This document shows positions 15,857 through 25,332 of a stretch of DNA of 64,000 nt, in pieces. The notes beneath the pieces were generated by a model that was not told the origin of the DNA, ran no database searches, and saw only the letters and a program-made list of their open reading frames with translations. Each line of letters starts with the position of its first letter. Within the stretch, counting starts at the first letter, position 1. Source of the stretch: Spirochaetales bacterium (lineage in GTDB: Bacteria; Spirochaetota; Spirochaetia; CADAEX01); contig JACKPD010000013.1 in assembly GCA_024233785.1 (NCBI GenBank), positions 7,287 through 71,286 on the forward strand. Direction: 5' to 3'. Position numbers and translations under genes: made by a program.

Positions 15857-17635
15857 ATGAAAATAAAAAGAAACAGTACTTGCGGAAGCCTTGAAATAAA
15901 GGATACGGGTAAAGAAGTTATATTAAGCGGCTGGGTTGAAAACTACCGCGACCACGGCGGAATTATCTTTATAGATCTTTATGACAGATGGGGAATGACC
16001 CAGGTCGTCTTTGATCCGGAGGTTTCCGGAAAAGATGCCCACGCGACGGCAGGTATCCTGAGAAGCCAGTTTGTCGTATCAGTGCGGGGAGAAGTGAGAA
16101 AACGCCCTGAAGGTTCTGAAAATACAAAACTCGCGACAGGCTATATCGAAGTTTACGCCAAAGAGATTGAGGTATTAAACGAATCAAAAACACCACCCTT
16201 TGATGTGTATCACGCATCAGCTGTTAACGAAGAGTCGAGACTTAAATACAGGTATCTTGATCTAAAAAATTCAAAACTCCAGAAATCAATGATTTTCAGG
16301 AGCAGCCTTACAAATACAATAAGAAATTATTTTTTTGAAAATGATTTCATTGATGTTGAAACGCCTATTCTCACCAAATCCACCCCCGAAGGGGCGCGTG
16401 ATTACCTTGTCCCCAGCCGTGTAAACCCGGGGAAATTCTTCGCGCTTCCGCAGAGTCCCCAGCTTTTCAAACAGATGCTGATGACAGCGGGCTATGACAA
16501 ATATATACAGATCGCAAGGTGCTTCAGGGATGAGGACTTAAGGGCGGACAGGCAGCCCGAGTTTACCCAGGTTGACCTTGAGATGTCTTTTGTCGACAGG
16601 GAAGATGTAATAAAAATAGTGGAAGGGCTGTTTAAGGAAATTTACAGCAAACATCTCGGCCGGCAGCTGGATCTTCCTCTGAAGAGGATAACATACGACG
16701 AGGCTATGCTCAAATACGGGTGCGACGCGCCTGACCTCAGGTTCGGCCTTGAGATAACTGAACTTTCCGATATTTTTGAGAAGACAGAGTTTGCTGTCTT
16801 TAAAGGGGCCCTGGCGCAAAAGGGAAAGATAAGGGGAATTAACCTTAAGGGCTTAAGCAGTCAGCTCACAAGAAAAGACCTTGATTATATGACCGAGTTT
16901 GTAAAACCCCTGCGTGGGAAAGGGGTTGCATGGATAAGGATGAACGATGACGGCCCCCAGTCCCCCATAATTAAATTCTTTACCGATGATGAGGCTGAGG
17001 CGCTTTATAAAAGGATGAACGCCGAGACAGGCGATGTTCTTATCTTCCTTGCTGACAGGGAAAAAATTGTCTGCAGCTGCCTTTCGGAACTCAGAAAATT
17101 TTTCGCTAAAAAATGCTCCCTTTACAGTGAAGGCGATATGAGTCTTATATGGGTAATTGATTTCCCGATGTTCGGCCCCGGTGAAAAAGGGAAGCCTGAA
17201 GTCCTTCATCACCCGTTTACTTCACCCAAGCCTGAAGATATCTCCAAACTTGACAGCGATATTTATGCGGTAAAGACAAATGCCTATGACATTGTTTTAA
17301 ACGGCCATGAGGTAGGGGGAGGAAGCATCAGAATGCACAGCTCATCCCTTCAGAGAAAGATCCTTGAGATAATCGGCATAGGCAATGAGGACGCGGAGAG
17401 GCAGTTCGGCTACCTTCTCGAAGCCCTTGATTACGGAACGCCTCCCCACGGCGGGCTTGCGCTCGGCCTCGACAGGATGGTAATGCTGCTGCTCGGGCTT
17501 GATTCGATCAGGGATGTCATAGCTTTTCCCAAGACACAGAAGGCAACATGTCTTCTCACAAACGCTCCTTCATCTGTAGCGGATGAACAGCTGGAAGAGC
17601 TTTCAATTGAAACAGTTCTGCCTGAGAATGAATAA
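15857..17635 (+). CDS. aspS: Aspartyl-tRNA synthetase, bacterial type
   Basis: This is a 592-aa class II synthetase with an N-terminal OB anticodon-binding domain (residues 1-105), catalytic motif 1 (VETPILTKSTPEGARDY), motif 2 (RCFRDEDLRADRQPEFTQVDLEMSF), a central GAD insertion domain typical of bacterial AspRS and motif 3 (GLALGLDRMVMLL). His33 in NYRDHGG and Gly86 in RPEG occupy positions where non-discriminating AspRS enzymes differ from discriminating ones, so it may also charge tRNA(Asn), with GatCAB converting the product. It sits 75 bases after gatB, probably in the same transcription unit. Confidence 0.95.
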   Translation: MKIKRNSTCGSLEIKDTGKEVILSGWVENYRDHGGIIFIDLYDRWGMTQVVFDPEVSGKDAHATAGILRSQFVVSVRGEVRKRPEGSENTKLATGYIEVYAKEIEVLNESKTPPFDVYHASAVNEESRLKYRYLDLKNSKLQKSMIFRSSLTNTIRNYFFENDFIDVETPILTKSTPEGARDYLVPSRVNPGKFFALPQSPQLFKQMLMTAGYDKYIQIARCFRDEDLRADRQPEFTQVDLEMSFVDREDVIKIVEGLFKEIYSKHLGRQLDLPLKRITYDEAMLKYGCDAPDLRFGLEITELSDIFEKTEFAVFKGALAQKGKIRGINLKGLSSQLTRKDLDYMTEFVKPLRGKGVAWIRMNDDGPQSPIIKFFTDDEAEALYKRMNAETGDVLIFLADREKIVCSCLSELRKFFAKKCSLYSEGDMSLIWVIDFPMFGPGEKGKPEVLHHPFTSPKPEDISKLDSDIYAVKTNAYDIVLNGHEVGGGSIRMHSSSLQRKILEIIGIGNEDAERQFGYLLEALDYGTPPHGGLALGLDRMVMLLLGLDSIRDVIAFPKTQKATCLLTNAPSSVADEQLEELSIETVLPENE

Positions 17636-17658
17636 ACGGAACTGATCCGTCAACTACC

Positions 17659-17680
17659 CCCGGCTGTCAAGGCAGCCGGG
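17659..17680 (+). terminator. Hairpin after aspS
   Basis: An 8-bp GC-rich stem CCCGGCTG / CAGCCGGG with a 6-base loop lies 23 bases after the aspS stop. There is no run of T after it, so it may be a weak or factor-dependent terminator or only a 3'-end stabiliser. Confidence 0.45.
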
Positions 17681-17740
17681 CGGCTTAACAGGCTGATTTT
17701 AGTTGTCACACAGCCTGGAACGCAATATACTCAAGGTATT

Positions 17741-18145
17741 ATGGACAATGAAAAAGTCAGCAGAATATTTTCAAAAGATAAATTTGCCCTTGCTTCCGGC
17801 ATAACACTTATTTCCATAGGTGACGGAGAAGCATCAGCTTCTGTTAATGTTGAGGAAAAACATTACAACGGGGTCGGGATTGTCCAGGGCGGACTTATAT
17901 TTACACTGGCGGATTTTGCATTTGCCGCAGCCTCAAATTCGCGGGGCAGAACAGCGGTAGCGGTAAGGTGCGATATTAGCTACATAAAGCCAGTCAAGGG
18001 CGGCACTCTGACTGCAAGTGCAAAAGAGGTCTCCTGCGGGAATAAAATATCAAACTACCGCGTCAAGATAAATGACGGTACCGGTGACCTTGTAGCTGTT
18101 TTTAACGGCACAGCATACCGTAAGGATGATAATAACGGCAATTGA
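17741..18145 (+). CDS. PaaI-like hotdog-fold thioesterase
   Basis: This 134-aa single hotdog-domain protein matches the PaaI/YdiI-type acyl-CoA thioesterase family, which cleaves short or aryl acyl-CoA. The active-site region reads NGVGIVQGGLIFTLADFAFA; the common HGG is QGG here, a variant also found in many family members, and Asp in LAD follows. The later RCDISYIKPVKGG motif is typical. It is monocistronic, convergent with the RND efflux gene downstream. The physiological substrate is unknown. Confidence 0.82.
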   Translation: MDNEKVSRIFSKDKFALASGITLISIGDGEASASVNVEEKHYNGVGIVQGGLIFTLADFAFAAASNSRGRTAVAVRCDISYIKPVKGGTLTASAKEVSCGNKISNYRVKINDGTGDLVAVFNGTAYRKDDNNGN

Positions 18146-18215
18146 AAATACTTCCGCCGGCACACGCAATATAATCTGAATCACGTTTATCCGCATACCG
18201 GCAGAAGAATATCTG

Positions 18216-21200
18216 CTAAGCCTTGATTTTACCTGTAAAAATACCTTTTATATCCCTGACAATAAGGAACAGTGACGGTATAAGAAAGAGCGTAACTATT
18301 GTTGCGAAAATAAGTCCGTATGCGATAGCAGTAACTACCGGAACAAGGCTTTTGACATCGCCGCCGATTCCGTAAACAGACGGAAGCAGACCTGCAACTG
18401 TAGTTATCGTGGTGAGTATTATCGGCCTCAGCCTCTGTTTTGCCCCTTCCGCTATCCATTCCTTAAGCTGAGCTATACCAGCGTTACTTTCACTCATCAG
18501 CTTGTTTATAAAAGAAACCATTACTACGCTGTCATTTACCACAACACCGCTTAAGCCTATCATACCGATCAGCCCCATGAATGAAAGAGGCATGTTGTGA
18601 AAAACAAACGCCAGAAGCGCCCCGATAATACCGAAAGGTATTGTAAGCAATACAATAAGGGGCTGTTCTATCTTCCCGAAAAGAAGGACCAGCAGGAAAT
18701 ATATTAGTACAAGCGCTATTAAAAACGCGAAACTCAGGTCTGAAACTGATTCCGCTGTTTCCTCTGCCTCTCCCTTGATTATGAGTCTTGTTCCGCTGTA
18801 TCTGTCTGAGATATTGCTGAAATTTTCTTTTACTTCTTTTGTTACCATATTGGCTGTTGTAACGTTTTTATCTACCCGTGAAGTAAGTGTAATAACCCTG
18901 TCCCCGTTAAAGTGATTAATAATTGAGGGGCTGTTCCCTGTTTTGATGGATGCTATCTGGCCAAGCCTGATAAGCCTCCCTTTCGCGTTAGGGATAAGAA
19001 GGCCTTCAAGGAATTTTACGTCCCTTTTGAAGTTCTCATCTATCTGTACACGGAAATCTAGTTTTTCCTTTTCTGTCTGGATTGATGTCGCGACTGTTCC
19101 GTCATACGCTGTTTTAACAGCCCTGGCGACCGAAGCCACATCAAGCTCCAGTTTGGCAAGCTCTGAATAGTTGAAATTAATTATGAGCTCCTGCTTGCCC
19201 GGCTTCTGGTCTGTCTCGAGGTCAAGCACGCCCGGCAGCTCTTTCATGAAAGATTCAATCTCCCCTGCCGCCCCGGCCCTTGCGACTGAATCGCCTCCCG
19301 CGATTTTTATTTCAACAAGTCCGCTTGCTGACGGGCCGATGGACTGCTTCGCGAACAGTATTTTCTCAAACCCCTTTATCTGCTGCTGTTTTATTTCCTT
19401 GTTTACCGCCTTCATGATGTCCTCAACGCTTCTGGAGCGTTCTGCCTGGGGAACCAGATAAACAGTAATCTGCGACCAGTTGACATGGTTGCCCTGTGAG
19501 CTTGTTCTCTTGACCGTGTGGTGGCCGATGTTTGTCTTAAGGGAGTAAAGCTCGTCCTTTTTAATTGTTTTTAATGTAACCTCTTCAATGAGCGCGGTCC
19601 TTTGTGAAGTTGTCTCAAGTGATGTCCCTTCCGGTGTCTCAAGATTAATAAAAAAGGCATCTGCCGTGTTGTCCCACATTAACACAAAGTTCTTTATGTT
19701 GTCCCTGGACAGGTAAAGGGTAAAACCCAGAGTCGCTATAAAAAACAGCAGAATAAGGTACCTGAATTTCAGGAGAACAAGAAGAAGTTTTTTATACAGT
19801 TCCGCAAAGCTGTCAAATCTTGAGATTTTCTCTGCAGAGGATGTATCCCCGGCAGCGGTATCCTTGTGCTTCCTGCGCCCGTTATGGGAGAGGTGCCCGG
19901 GGAGAATAAACACAGCTTCAAGAAATGAGAGGAGCAAAGCAGCCGAGATTATTACCGGATAAACCCTGATGAATTTTCCCATTGTCCCGCCGATGTAGAG
20001 CAGAGGCAGGAATGCCGCAATTGTTGTCAGGATAGTTATTACTACGGGAGATAAAACCTCTTTTACACCGGCAAGCGTTGCTTCAACCGGAGGCAGCCCT
20101 TTTTTCCTGTATAAAAAAATACTCTCGGCAATTACTATCCCGTGGTCAACAAGCATCCCAAGAACAGTAATTACAGCGCCGAGTGTAATCAGGTCAAGTG
20201 AATAATCCATTATGTTGAAAAAGACAAACAGCATCATAAGCGTTGTAGGAATTCCGAATGCTGTCCAGAAGGCTGTCCTGAAATCAAGAAAAATAAGCAT
20301 AATGATAAAAACAAGTACAAACCCCATTACAGCGTTGGAAGCCACAACACTTAAAAGGCTTCTTATTGAAAGCGACCTGTCATCGATGTTATTAATGACT
20401 ATCCCTTCAGGAACCGCAGTTTTTTCCTTTTCAAGGAATTGTTTTATATTGTCAACTGTTGTTACTACACCGGCATCCTCTTTTTTCACTATGCTGAATG
20501 TAATTCCCCTCTCGTTGTTGACCCTTACAAGTACGGCCTGTTTTTTAAAGCTGTCTGTGACCTCAGCCACATCCTCGATCCTGAGAGCCGGCCTTTCAAA
20601 AGTTGAGCGTATTATTACACGGCCTGCATCCATCGGATCATCAAACTGGCCTATCGTTACAATACTCTGTTCCTTCTGTACAGACTGTAGTGTTCCGCCT
20701 GTCGCCCTTATGTTTCTGTTTTCAATACTTTTAATTATTTCATTCAGGGATACATATTTTTCCTTAAGGCTGTACGGATTGACATTGATTTTAATTTCCC
20801 TCTCGCTGACTCCACCTGTCTTGACCTCTCCTACACCCTGTATGTCCTTGATTTTTTCTTCAAGCAGGAGAGCGTAATCAAGAAACTCTCTTTCTGTTAT
20901 GCCGCTCCCCTCCTTTACTGTTATTCCGAATGAATAAACTGACATCATTTTCGGATTGACATCAGTAATGGTTATTTCCTCGACCTCAGGGGTCACCCCT
21001 TTTGTCGACGTTCCGATTTCCCTGTAAATCTGGTCCTTTACGCTTTTTACATCGCTTAAATCCTGGTCGAGGTAAACATATACTGTTCCCCCGTTTTCAA
21101 CTGAAAGAGATACTGTATCCGCAATACCCGGGATCAGGGAGAGCTGGTCTTCTATGGGGATAACCGCATTTATCTCTGAATCCTTTGGGCTTGCTCCCGG

Positions 21201-21356
21201 ATAATTAATATCAATAATCATTGTATTCATGTCTGTGGAAGGGAATATGTCCTGGTTAAGGTTCAGAAAACTGAATACCCCAATCAGAAGGATAAGTATA
21301 AGTATAAAGCCGGTAACTGCCCTGTTTTCTATAAAATATTTTAATGCCTTTTCCAT
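18216..21356 (-). CDS. RND-family efflux permease (HAE1/AcrB-like)
   Basis: This is an inner-membrane proton-driven exporter of about 1046 aa with the RND layout: TM1, a large periplasmic loop, TM2-6, a second loop and TM7-12. N-terminal NQDIFPSTD and LMFVFF/GAVITVLGMLVDHGIVIAE are recognisable. The TM4 proton-relay pair (Asp-Asp in AcrB) is D404-H405 here, and the TM10 lysine position near residue 937 is in GVVVNDSVV without lysine. I start it at the ATG at 21356, preceded by GGAG and two bases after the tolC-like stop; ATGs at 21362 and 21368 are alternatives. It pairs with the TolC-like gene, but no periplasmic adaptor gene is adjacent. Confidence 0.9.
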   Translation of the reverse strand: MEKALKYFIENRAVTGFILILILLIGVFSFLNLNQDIFPSTDMNTMIIDINYPGASPKDSEINAVIPIEDQLSLIPGIADTVSLSVENGGTVYVYLDQDLSDVKSVKDQIYREIGTSTKGVTPEVEEITITDVNPKMMSVYSFGITVKEGSGITEREFLDYALLLEEKIKDIQGVGEVKTGGVSEREIKINVNPYSLKEKYVSLNEIIKSIENRNIRATGGTLQSVQKEQSIVTIGQFDDPMDAGRVIIRSTFERPALRIEDVAEVTDSFKKQAVLVRVNNERGITFSIVKKEDAGVVTTVDNIKQFLEKEKTAVPEGIVINNIDDRSLSIRSLLSVVASNAVMGFVLVFIIMLIFLDFRTAFWTAFGIPTTLMMLFVFFNIMDYSLDLITLGAVITVLGMLVDHGIVIAESIFLYRKKGLPPVEATLAGVKEVLSPVVITILTTIAAFLPLLYIGGTMGKFIRVYPVIISAALLLSFLEAVFILPGHLSHNGRRKHKDTAAGDTSSAEKISRFDSFAELYKKLLLVLLKFRYLILLFFIATLGFTLYLSRDNIKNFVLMWDNTADAFFINLETPEGTSLETTSQRTALIEEVTLKTIKKDELYSLKTNIGHHTVKRTSSQGNHVNWSQITVYLVPQAERSRSVEDIMKAVNKEIKQQQIKGFEKILFAKQSIGPSASGLVEIKIAGGDSVARAGAAGEIESFMKELPGVLDLETDQKPGKQELIINFNYSELAKLELDVASVARAVKTAYDGTVATSIQTEKEKLDFRVQIDENFKRDVKFLEGLLIPNAKGRLIRLGQIASIKTGNSPSIINHFNGDRVITLTSRVDKNVTTANMVTKEVKENFSNISDRYSGTRLIIKGEAEETAESVSDLSFAFLIALVLIYFLLVLLFGKIEQPLIVLLTIPFGIIGALLAFVFHNMPLSFMGLIGMIGLSGVVVNDSVVMVSFINKLMSESNAGIAQLKEWIAEGAKQRLRPIILTTITTVAGLLPSVYGIGGDVKSLVPVVTAIAYGLIFATIVTLFLIPSLFLIVRDIKGIFTGKIKA

Positions 21357-21358
21357 GT

Positions 21359-22795
21359 TCATCTCCATGCCTTTTTATCAATACTGCTGAAACTGTCTGT
21401 AAGTTCCATCGCCTGAAATCTTGTTTTATGATAACTGAAAAGTTTTTCAAGTATTTTAATCTGCTGAAGCGTCTCATTATCAAGACTCTGTGTTATATAA
21501 ATAAGCTGGCCCCTTCCCTGGTTGTAGTATTTCCTCTCTTCCTCTGTTTTCTGTTTTGCTATAGCTGCAAGCTCATTCTGATTGATTATATAATTTCTGT
21601 CCTGGTTAAGCTGGGTAACAAGTGAATTCCTGAGTGAATCAAGCCTGAACAGCAGGTTCTCCCTGTCTGCCGAATTCTTTTCCTCAAGCAGGGAATTTTC
21701 TTCTATCTGCAGATCAACAGTTTTTTTATTTAATGCGCCTGAAAAAGCAAGGCTTACTGACGCGGTCGGAGTCATTCCTGAAAGGGAATCCGGCCAGGTT
21801 ATTTCTTTACTTGATGCTCCTATGCTTACATTCAGGTCAAGCGCCGGGTCTTTTAAATAAGAGAGTCTGCGGCGCAGTAATGCAAGCTTTTCCTTTTCAA
21901 GTTCAATAATATTAAAAGCCCTGGTTGAGAGAAGGCTTTCACCTGTTATCTTGTTTTCGATTTCAGGATCGATTGCGTAAAAATCGAAAACCGGTTTTGA
22001 ACTGCTGTCAAGGCCCAGATCCAGTCTGTCCTCAAGGCTGTTTCTCAGCCTTTCAAGCTGATATTCGGCCTGCGACAGCGCCTGTCTGCTGTTTAAGAGT
22101 GATTCCCTGCTCCGCAGTACGTCTATCTCATCCACAAGATTGTTTTTAAATCTCAGTTCAACCTGCTTCAGGAGATCGCCTGAAAAAGCAACCCTTTCCC
22201 TGAGAAGGGCAGTCACTTCATCGAGGTAAACCCATTCAACAAAATCAAGTGAAAATTCAAGCAGTATCTTTTCCACAAGTTCAGTGTTGCCCAGATACGC
22301 AATCTCCAGGTCCCTGCCTGATGCTTCATAAAGCAGCTTCTGTTCTTTCATTCCCCTGTTTCTCAGAAGAGACTGTCTGTAAAAGGCTGATACCCCCTGC
22401 CTGTATAATTCCTCCTGCTGTTCCATTGAAATCGGATTGTGAAATTCCGCGGATGTAGAGGCGGTTATACCGCTTTCCCCCCCGCTTAATCCCAAAGGGG
22501 TGCTGAATGTGAAATCAGTACCGTAGATTGTGCTTGAATCGCTTTTATATTGGGAAGCCGCGGTTTCACCGAAATAATTCGCAAAAGGTTTTATACTGTA
22601 AAGCCATTTATCCTGGGCTATAATCCCTTCAGTTCTGGCTTTGGAGGCTTCTTCCGCGAGGGTATATACCTTCAGCTGGGGATGTTTTTCTATAACCCTT
22701 TCAATGAAATCATTTAGAGTGATGTTTTCCGCAGTCAGCTGAAACAATGACGATGAATAAAAAAATATAAAAAACAGAATTTTGAAATTCTTCAT
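21359..22795 (-). CDS. TolC-family outer membrane efflux protein
   Basis: This 478-aa protein has a signal peptide (MKNFKILFFIFFYSSSLFQLTAEN) followed by long amphipathic helices in two TolC/OEP repeats (ITLNDFIERVIEKHPQLKVY; coiled coils near residues 180-270 and 370-440). Such proteins form the outer-membrane and periplasmic channel of tripartite pumps, showing that the organism has an outer membrane. The ATG at 22795 has a strong GGGGGA site; a start 15 codons upstream would spoil the signal peptide. It lies upstream of the RND gene in one operon, with two bases between stop and the next ATG. Confidence 0.88.
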   Translation of the reverse strand: MKNFKILFFIFFYSSSLFQLTAENITLNDFIERVIEKHPQLKVYTLAEEASKARTEGIIAQDKWLYSIKPFANYFGETAASQYKSDSSTIYGTDFTFSTPLGLSGGESGITASTSAEFHNPISMEQQEELYRQGVSAFYRQSLLRNRGMKEQKLLYEASGRDLEIAYLGNTELVEKILLEFSLDFVEWVYLDEVTALLRERVAFSGDLLKQVELRFKNNLVDEIDVLRSRESLLNSRQALSQAEYQLERLRNSLEDRLDLGLDSSSKPVFDFYAIDPEIENKITGESLLSTRAFNIIELEKEKLALLRRRLSYLKDPALDLNVSIGASSKEITWPDSLSGMTPTASVSLAFSGALNKKTVDLQIEENSLLEEKNSADRENLLFRLDSLRNSLVTQLNQDRNYIINQNELAAIAKQKTEEERKYYNQGRGQLIYITQSLDNETLQQIKILEKLFSYHKTRFQAMELTDSFSSIDKKAWR

Positions 22796-22821
22796 TTCCA
22801 ATCCCCCCTTTTTTAAATTAT

Positions 22822-22850
22822 AATATATATAAAAAAACATATATTGCCAA
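22822..22850 (-). promoter_or_regulatory. Promoter of the tolC-RND operon
   Basis: On the minus strand TTGGCA (22845-22850), a 17-base spacer and TATATT (22822-22827), 27 bases before the tolC-like ATG. Surrounding DNA is very AT-rich and other TATAAT-like boxes overlap, so the exact -10 is uncertain. Confidence 0.5.
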
Positions 22851-22962
22851 ATTAATTAACCGTATTATAATATGATTATAGATTATTTTTTTCCCGGCTG
22901 TTAAATTAATTATGGGATTTCGGGTTTTTATCGGGAATAACGTGATAAGTGAGGAAATGGGG

Positions 22963-23685
22963 ATGAAAAACAATTATAACAGGCTGATTGCGGTCATGGT
23001 TCTGTCGGCATCAATTATTATCTCATCCATGGTTCTGGGTATATTTTTTTACAAGGCAAGGGCGGAAAAACCCTCCCTCATCGTAAAAGGGCTTGCCGAG
23101 AGAGAGGTCAAGGCAGACCTCGCGCTTTGGGAGATCAATTTCTCGGCAGGGGGCGATGACCCGGCAACGATACAGGGCAAGCTTGACCGCGACCGTGATG
23201 CGGTAGTCTCATTTATAAAGAAGCAGGGCTTTACAGAGGCGGAGATAATACCCGGCCGTCTTTTAATGATTGACAAACTGGCTTACGGCTATTACCAGGA
23301 AGGGCAGAAGGGAGAAAGGTATCAGGTGCGGACCTCTGTAATACTCCGTTCTGAAAATGTTGACCTGATCGACAGGGTAAGCAGAATGACAGGCGACCTT
23401 GTGAAACTCGGGGTGGTCTTAAGCGAGAATTATACAGGACCATCATTTTTATTTACAAGACTCAATGAAATCAAGGGGGAGATGCTTGATGAGGCTGTAG
23501 TCAATGCGAGAAAAGCTGCTGATACTTTTGCCGCGAAAACCGGTTCTTCTATCGGGGGGATAAAAAATGCCAACCAGGGAGTTTTTTCAATTCTCCCCCG
23601 TGACATGACAGCCGGCGCGATGGAAGAGCATCAGATCTATAAAACAGTCAGGGTAGTATCGACTATTGATTATTATATTAATTAA
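22963..23685 (+). CDS. SIMPL (DUF541) domain periplasmic protein
   Basis: This 240-aa protein has an N-terminal signal anchor (residues 8-32) followed by a SIMPL/DUF541 domain: IVKGLAEREVKADLALWEINFSA, the middle YQVRTSVILRSENVDLIDRVS and C-terminal LNEIKGEMLDEAVVNARKAADTFAAKTG. Family members (BP26/OMP28, YggE) are periplasmic or outer-membrane proteins linked to oxidative stress and can form ring or channel-like oligomers; no enzyme activity is known. The ATG at 22963 follows GAGG with eight bases between. It is divergent from the tolC-RND operon. Confidence 0.85.
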   Translation: MKNNYNRLIAVMVLSASIIISSMVLGIFFYKARAEKPSLIVKGLAEREVKADLALWEINFSAGGDDPATIQGKLDRDRDAVVSFIKKQGFTEAEIIPGRLLMIDKLAYGYYQEGQKGERYQVRTSVILRSENVDLIDRVSRMTGDLVKLGVVLSENYTGPSFLFTRLNEIKGEMLDEAVVNARKAADTFAAKTGSSIGGIKNANQGVFSILPRDMTAGAMEEHQIYKTVRVVSTIDYYIN

Positions 23686-23777
23686 TAACTCAGAATTGCG
23701 AGTTTATGCGGATAAGGGTGAAAATAATAATAATCATTGCGTTATATTATTAATCTTATGGCATTTTAAGAATTTCC

Positions 23778-23806
23778 TTGCAGTTTTTGAGTTTATCTCT
23801 GATAAT
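23778..23806 (+). promoter_or_regulatory. Promoter of the ferritin-like gene
   Basis: TTGCAG (23778-23783), exactly 17 bases and GATAAT (23801-23806), 38 bases before the ATG of the ferritin-like gene. Confidence 0.5.
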
Positions 23807-23843
23807 TAAATGTATCAAAGCAATAAAAAAACAGGAGTTCGAT

Positions 23844-24332
23844 ATGGATATGTATGAATATTCAATTCAGATGGAGAAAGATGCTGAACAGCTATATCTG
23901 GACCTTGCAGATAAAAGCAAGGTGGGCGGAATAAAAAAGGTATTTAAAATGCTTGCTGAGGATGAAGCATGGCACCAGAAAACAATTAAAAGCCTTCAGA
24001 AAAAAGCTGATGTAGATTCCAAAAAAGGATCTGCCAAAGCAATAGCTACTGTTTTTGAAGATATCAAGCATAATTTCAGAAATATCAAGCTTGAGGATTC
24101 TGCCGTAAAAGATTATGAAAGGGCTCTTGAGATTGAGAAAAAGGGAATTGAGCACTATAAAAAACAGTTCGCGGAAACAAAAGATCAGAAAACAAAGGAT
24201 TTATACGATCTTCTGATAAAGCAGGAATCCTATCACCTTAAAACAGTTGAAAATATTCTGGATATGGTCAGAAAGCCTGAATGGTGGGTGGAAAATGCTG
24301 AATTTACTCCTAAAGGCGATGACTATTACTGA
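23844..24332 (+). CDS. Rubrerythrin-like ferritin-family diiron protein
   Basis: This 162-aa four-helix protein carries diiron ligands in the rubrerythrin/ferritin-like pattern: Glu in YSIQMEKDAEQLYLDLA, E-x-x-H in EDEAWHQKTI, Glu in RALEIEKKGIEHYKKQF and E-x-x-H in KQESYHLKTVENI. The rubredoxin domain of full rubrerythrin is missing. Such proteins detoxify peroxide or store iron in anaerobes. AGGAG (23833-23837) six bases before the ATG fixes the start; an upstream TTG lies inside the predicted -35 box. The C-terminal EWWVENAEFTPKGDDYY is typical of this subgroup. Confidence 0.85.
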   Translation: MDMYEYSIQMEKDAEQLYLDLADKSKVGGIKKVFKMLAEDEAWHQKTIKSLQKKADVDSKKGSAKAIATVFEDIKHNFRNIKLEDSAVKDYERALEIEKKGIEHYKKQFAETKDQKTKDLYDLLIKQESYHLKTVENILDMVRKPEWWVENAEFTPKGDDYY

Positions 24333-24417
24333 TAAGATCTTCAGTAATAATGTTATGCGCAATAGCGTGAGGCATTTTGATTTAACTTCATGCGGGTCTT
24401 TCTCCGGAAACATCTGC

Positions 24418-25221
24418 ATGAAGTGTTTTTTTTCATTAATATTTCTATTTTACCTGTCAATTTTTTCCTGCGCGACGTCTGTCCCACTGAAAATCGGTGA
24501 AGATAATTCCCCAGAAGGCAGGGCAGTGTATCCTGAAGGTAATACTTACCGGACATTAGCTGAACTCTCTAAACCGCTCTCTCCGGATGAGCAGAAATTG
24601 CTGGTTTCGGCCGATTCACTTTTGGGCCGTCCCCCCGGCTCAAAAGTTACAGTAAACGGCCGGGTTTTTACCCTTGACTGCATTGGCACGGTATGTGCTG
24701 TTTATTATGGAGTGGATTTTGATCTTACAAAGGATTTTTCAAGGTATCCGGGCAACGGAGTAAAAAGGCTCCATGCCAGCCTCGGAGAAAGGGGAGTACT
24801 TCACCGTGATAAATATCCCAGAACAGGCGATGTTGTTTTCTGGGACAATACATGGGACGCCAATGAAGACAACGATAAAAACAATGACCCGCTGACCCAT
24901 GCCGGAGTTGTAATAAAGGTAGAAGATGATGGAACTGTTTATTACATGCATTCACATATAAAGAGGGGTATTATTGTAGAAGTAATGAATCTCAGACGCC
25001 CCACCGAATATTACGGGGATAACAGGAAAATCATAAATAACGCGCTTGCCATGGGTTCAGGAATTTCAAGGCCTGTTAATCCTGAACACTGGCTTTCCGG
25101 TGATCTATGGAATACATTCGGTGATGTTATGAAAACAGGAGAATACTATTCCATTTCTACTGCTTTAAATAACTGTGAAACACTACAGGAACCTGCGGAA
25201 ACAAGGATTTCATTGAAATAA
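24418..25221 (+). CDS. Lipoprotein with NlpC/P60-CHAP-like cysteine peptidase domain
   Basis: This is a 267-aa secreted lipoprotein: MKCFFSLIFLFYLSIFSCA gives a signal peptide with a lipobox cysteine at C18. A papain-like fold follows, with the candidate nucleophile C88 in LDCIGTVCAVYYG, PRTGDVVFWDNT typical of CHAP/NlpC domains, the histidine H161 in THAGVVIKV and YYMHSH. Such enzymes cut peptidoglycan cross-links or stem peptides at the cell surface. An insertion with NEDNDKNND suggests a calcium-like acidic loop. The ribosome site is weak, and earlier in-frame starts would put the gene inside its neighbour. Substrate specificity is not known. Confidence 0.72.
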   Translation: MKCFFSLIFLFYLSIFSCATSVPLKIGEDNSPEGRAVYPEGNTYRTLAELSKPLSPDEQKLLVSADSLLGRPPGSKVTVNGRVFTLDCIGTVCAVYYGVDFDLTKDFSRYPGNGVKRLHASLGERGVLHRDKYPRTGDVVFWDNTWDANEDNDKNNDPLTHAGVVIKVEDDGTVYYMHSHIKRGIIVEVMNLRRPTEYYGDNRKIINNALAMGSGISRPVNPEHWLSGDLWNTFGDVMKTGEYYSISTALNNCETLQEPAETRISLK

Positions 25222-25332
25222 TTGAGCACTTCCTGATGAAAATACGGCTTTATTGCTGATTACCTGCGGATTAAAAATCGGCAGAACATTTTTTTTGTTT
25301 GATAGCTCTATAAGCGGGGAGGAAAATTAATT

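Noticed and set aside
18151..18207. CTTCCGCCGG and CCGGCAGAAG inverted repeat between convergent genes
   Set aside because: One mismatch, a 37-base loop and no T run make a terminator unconvincing.
19171..20877. Plus-strand open frames opposite the RND gene
   Set aside because: Serine/leucine-rich antisense shadows of a strongly conserved gene; no independent support.
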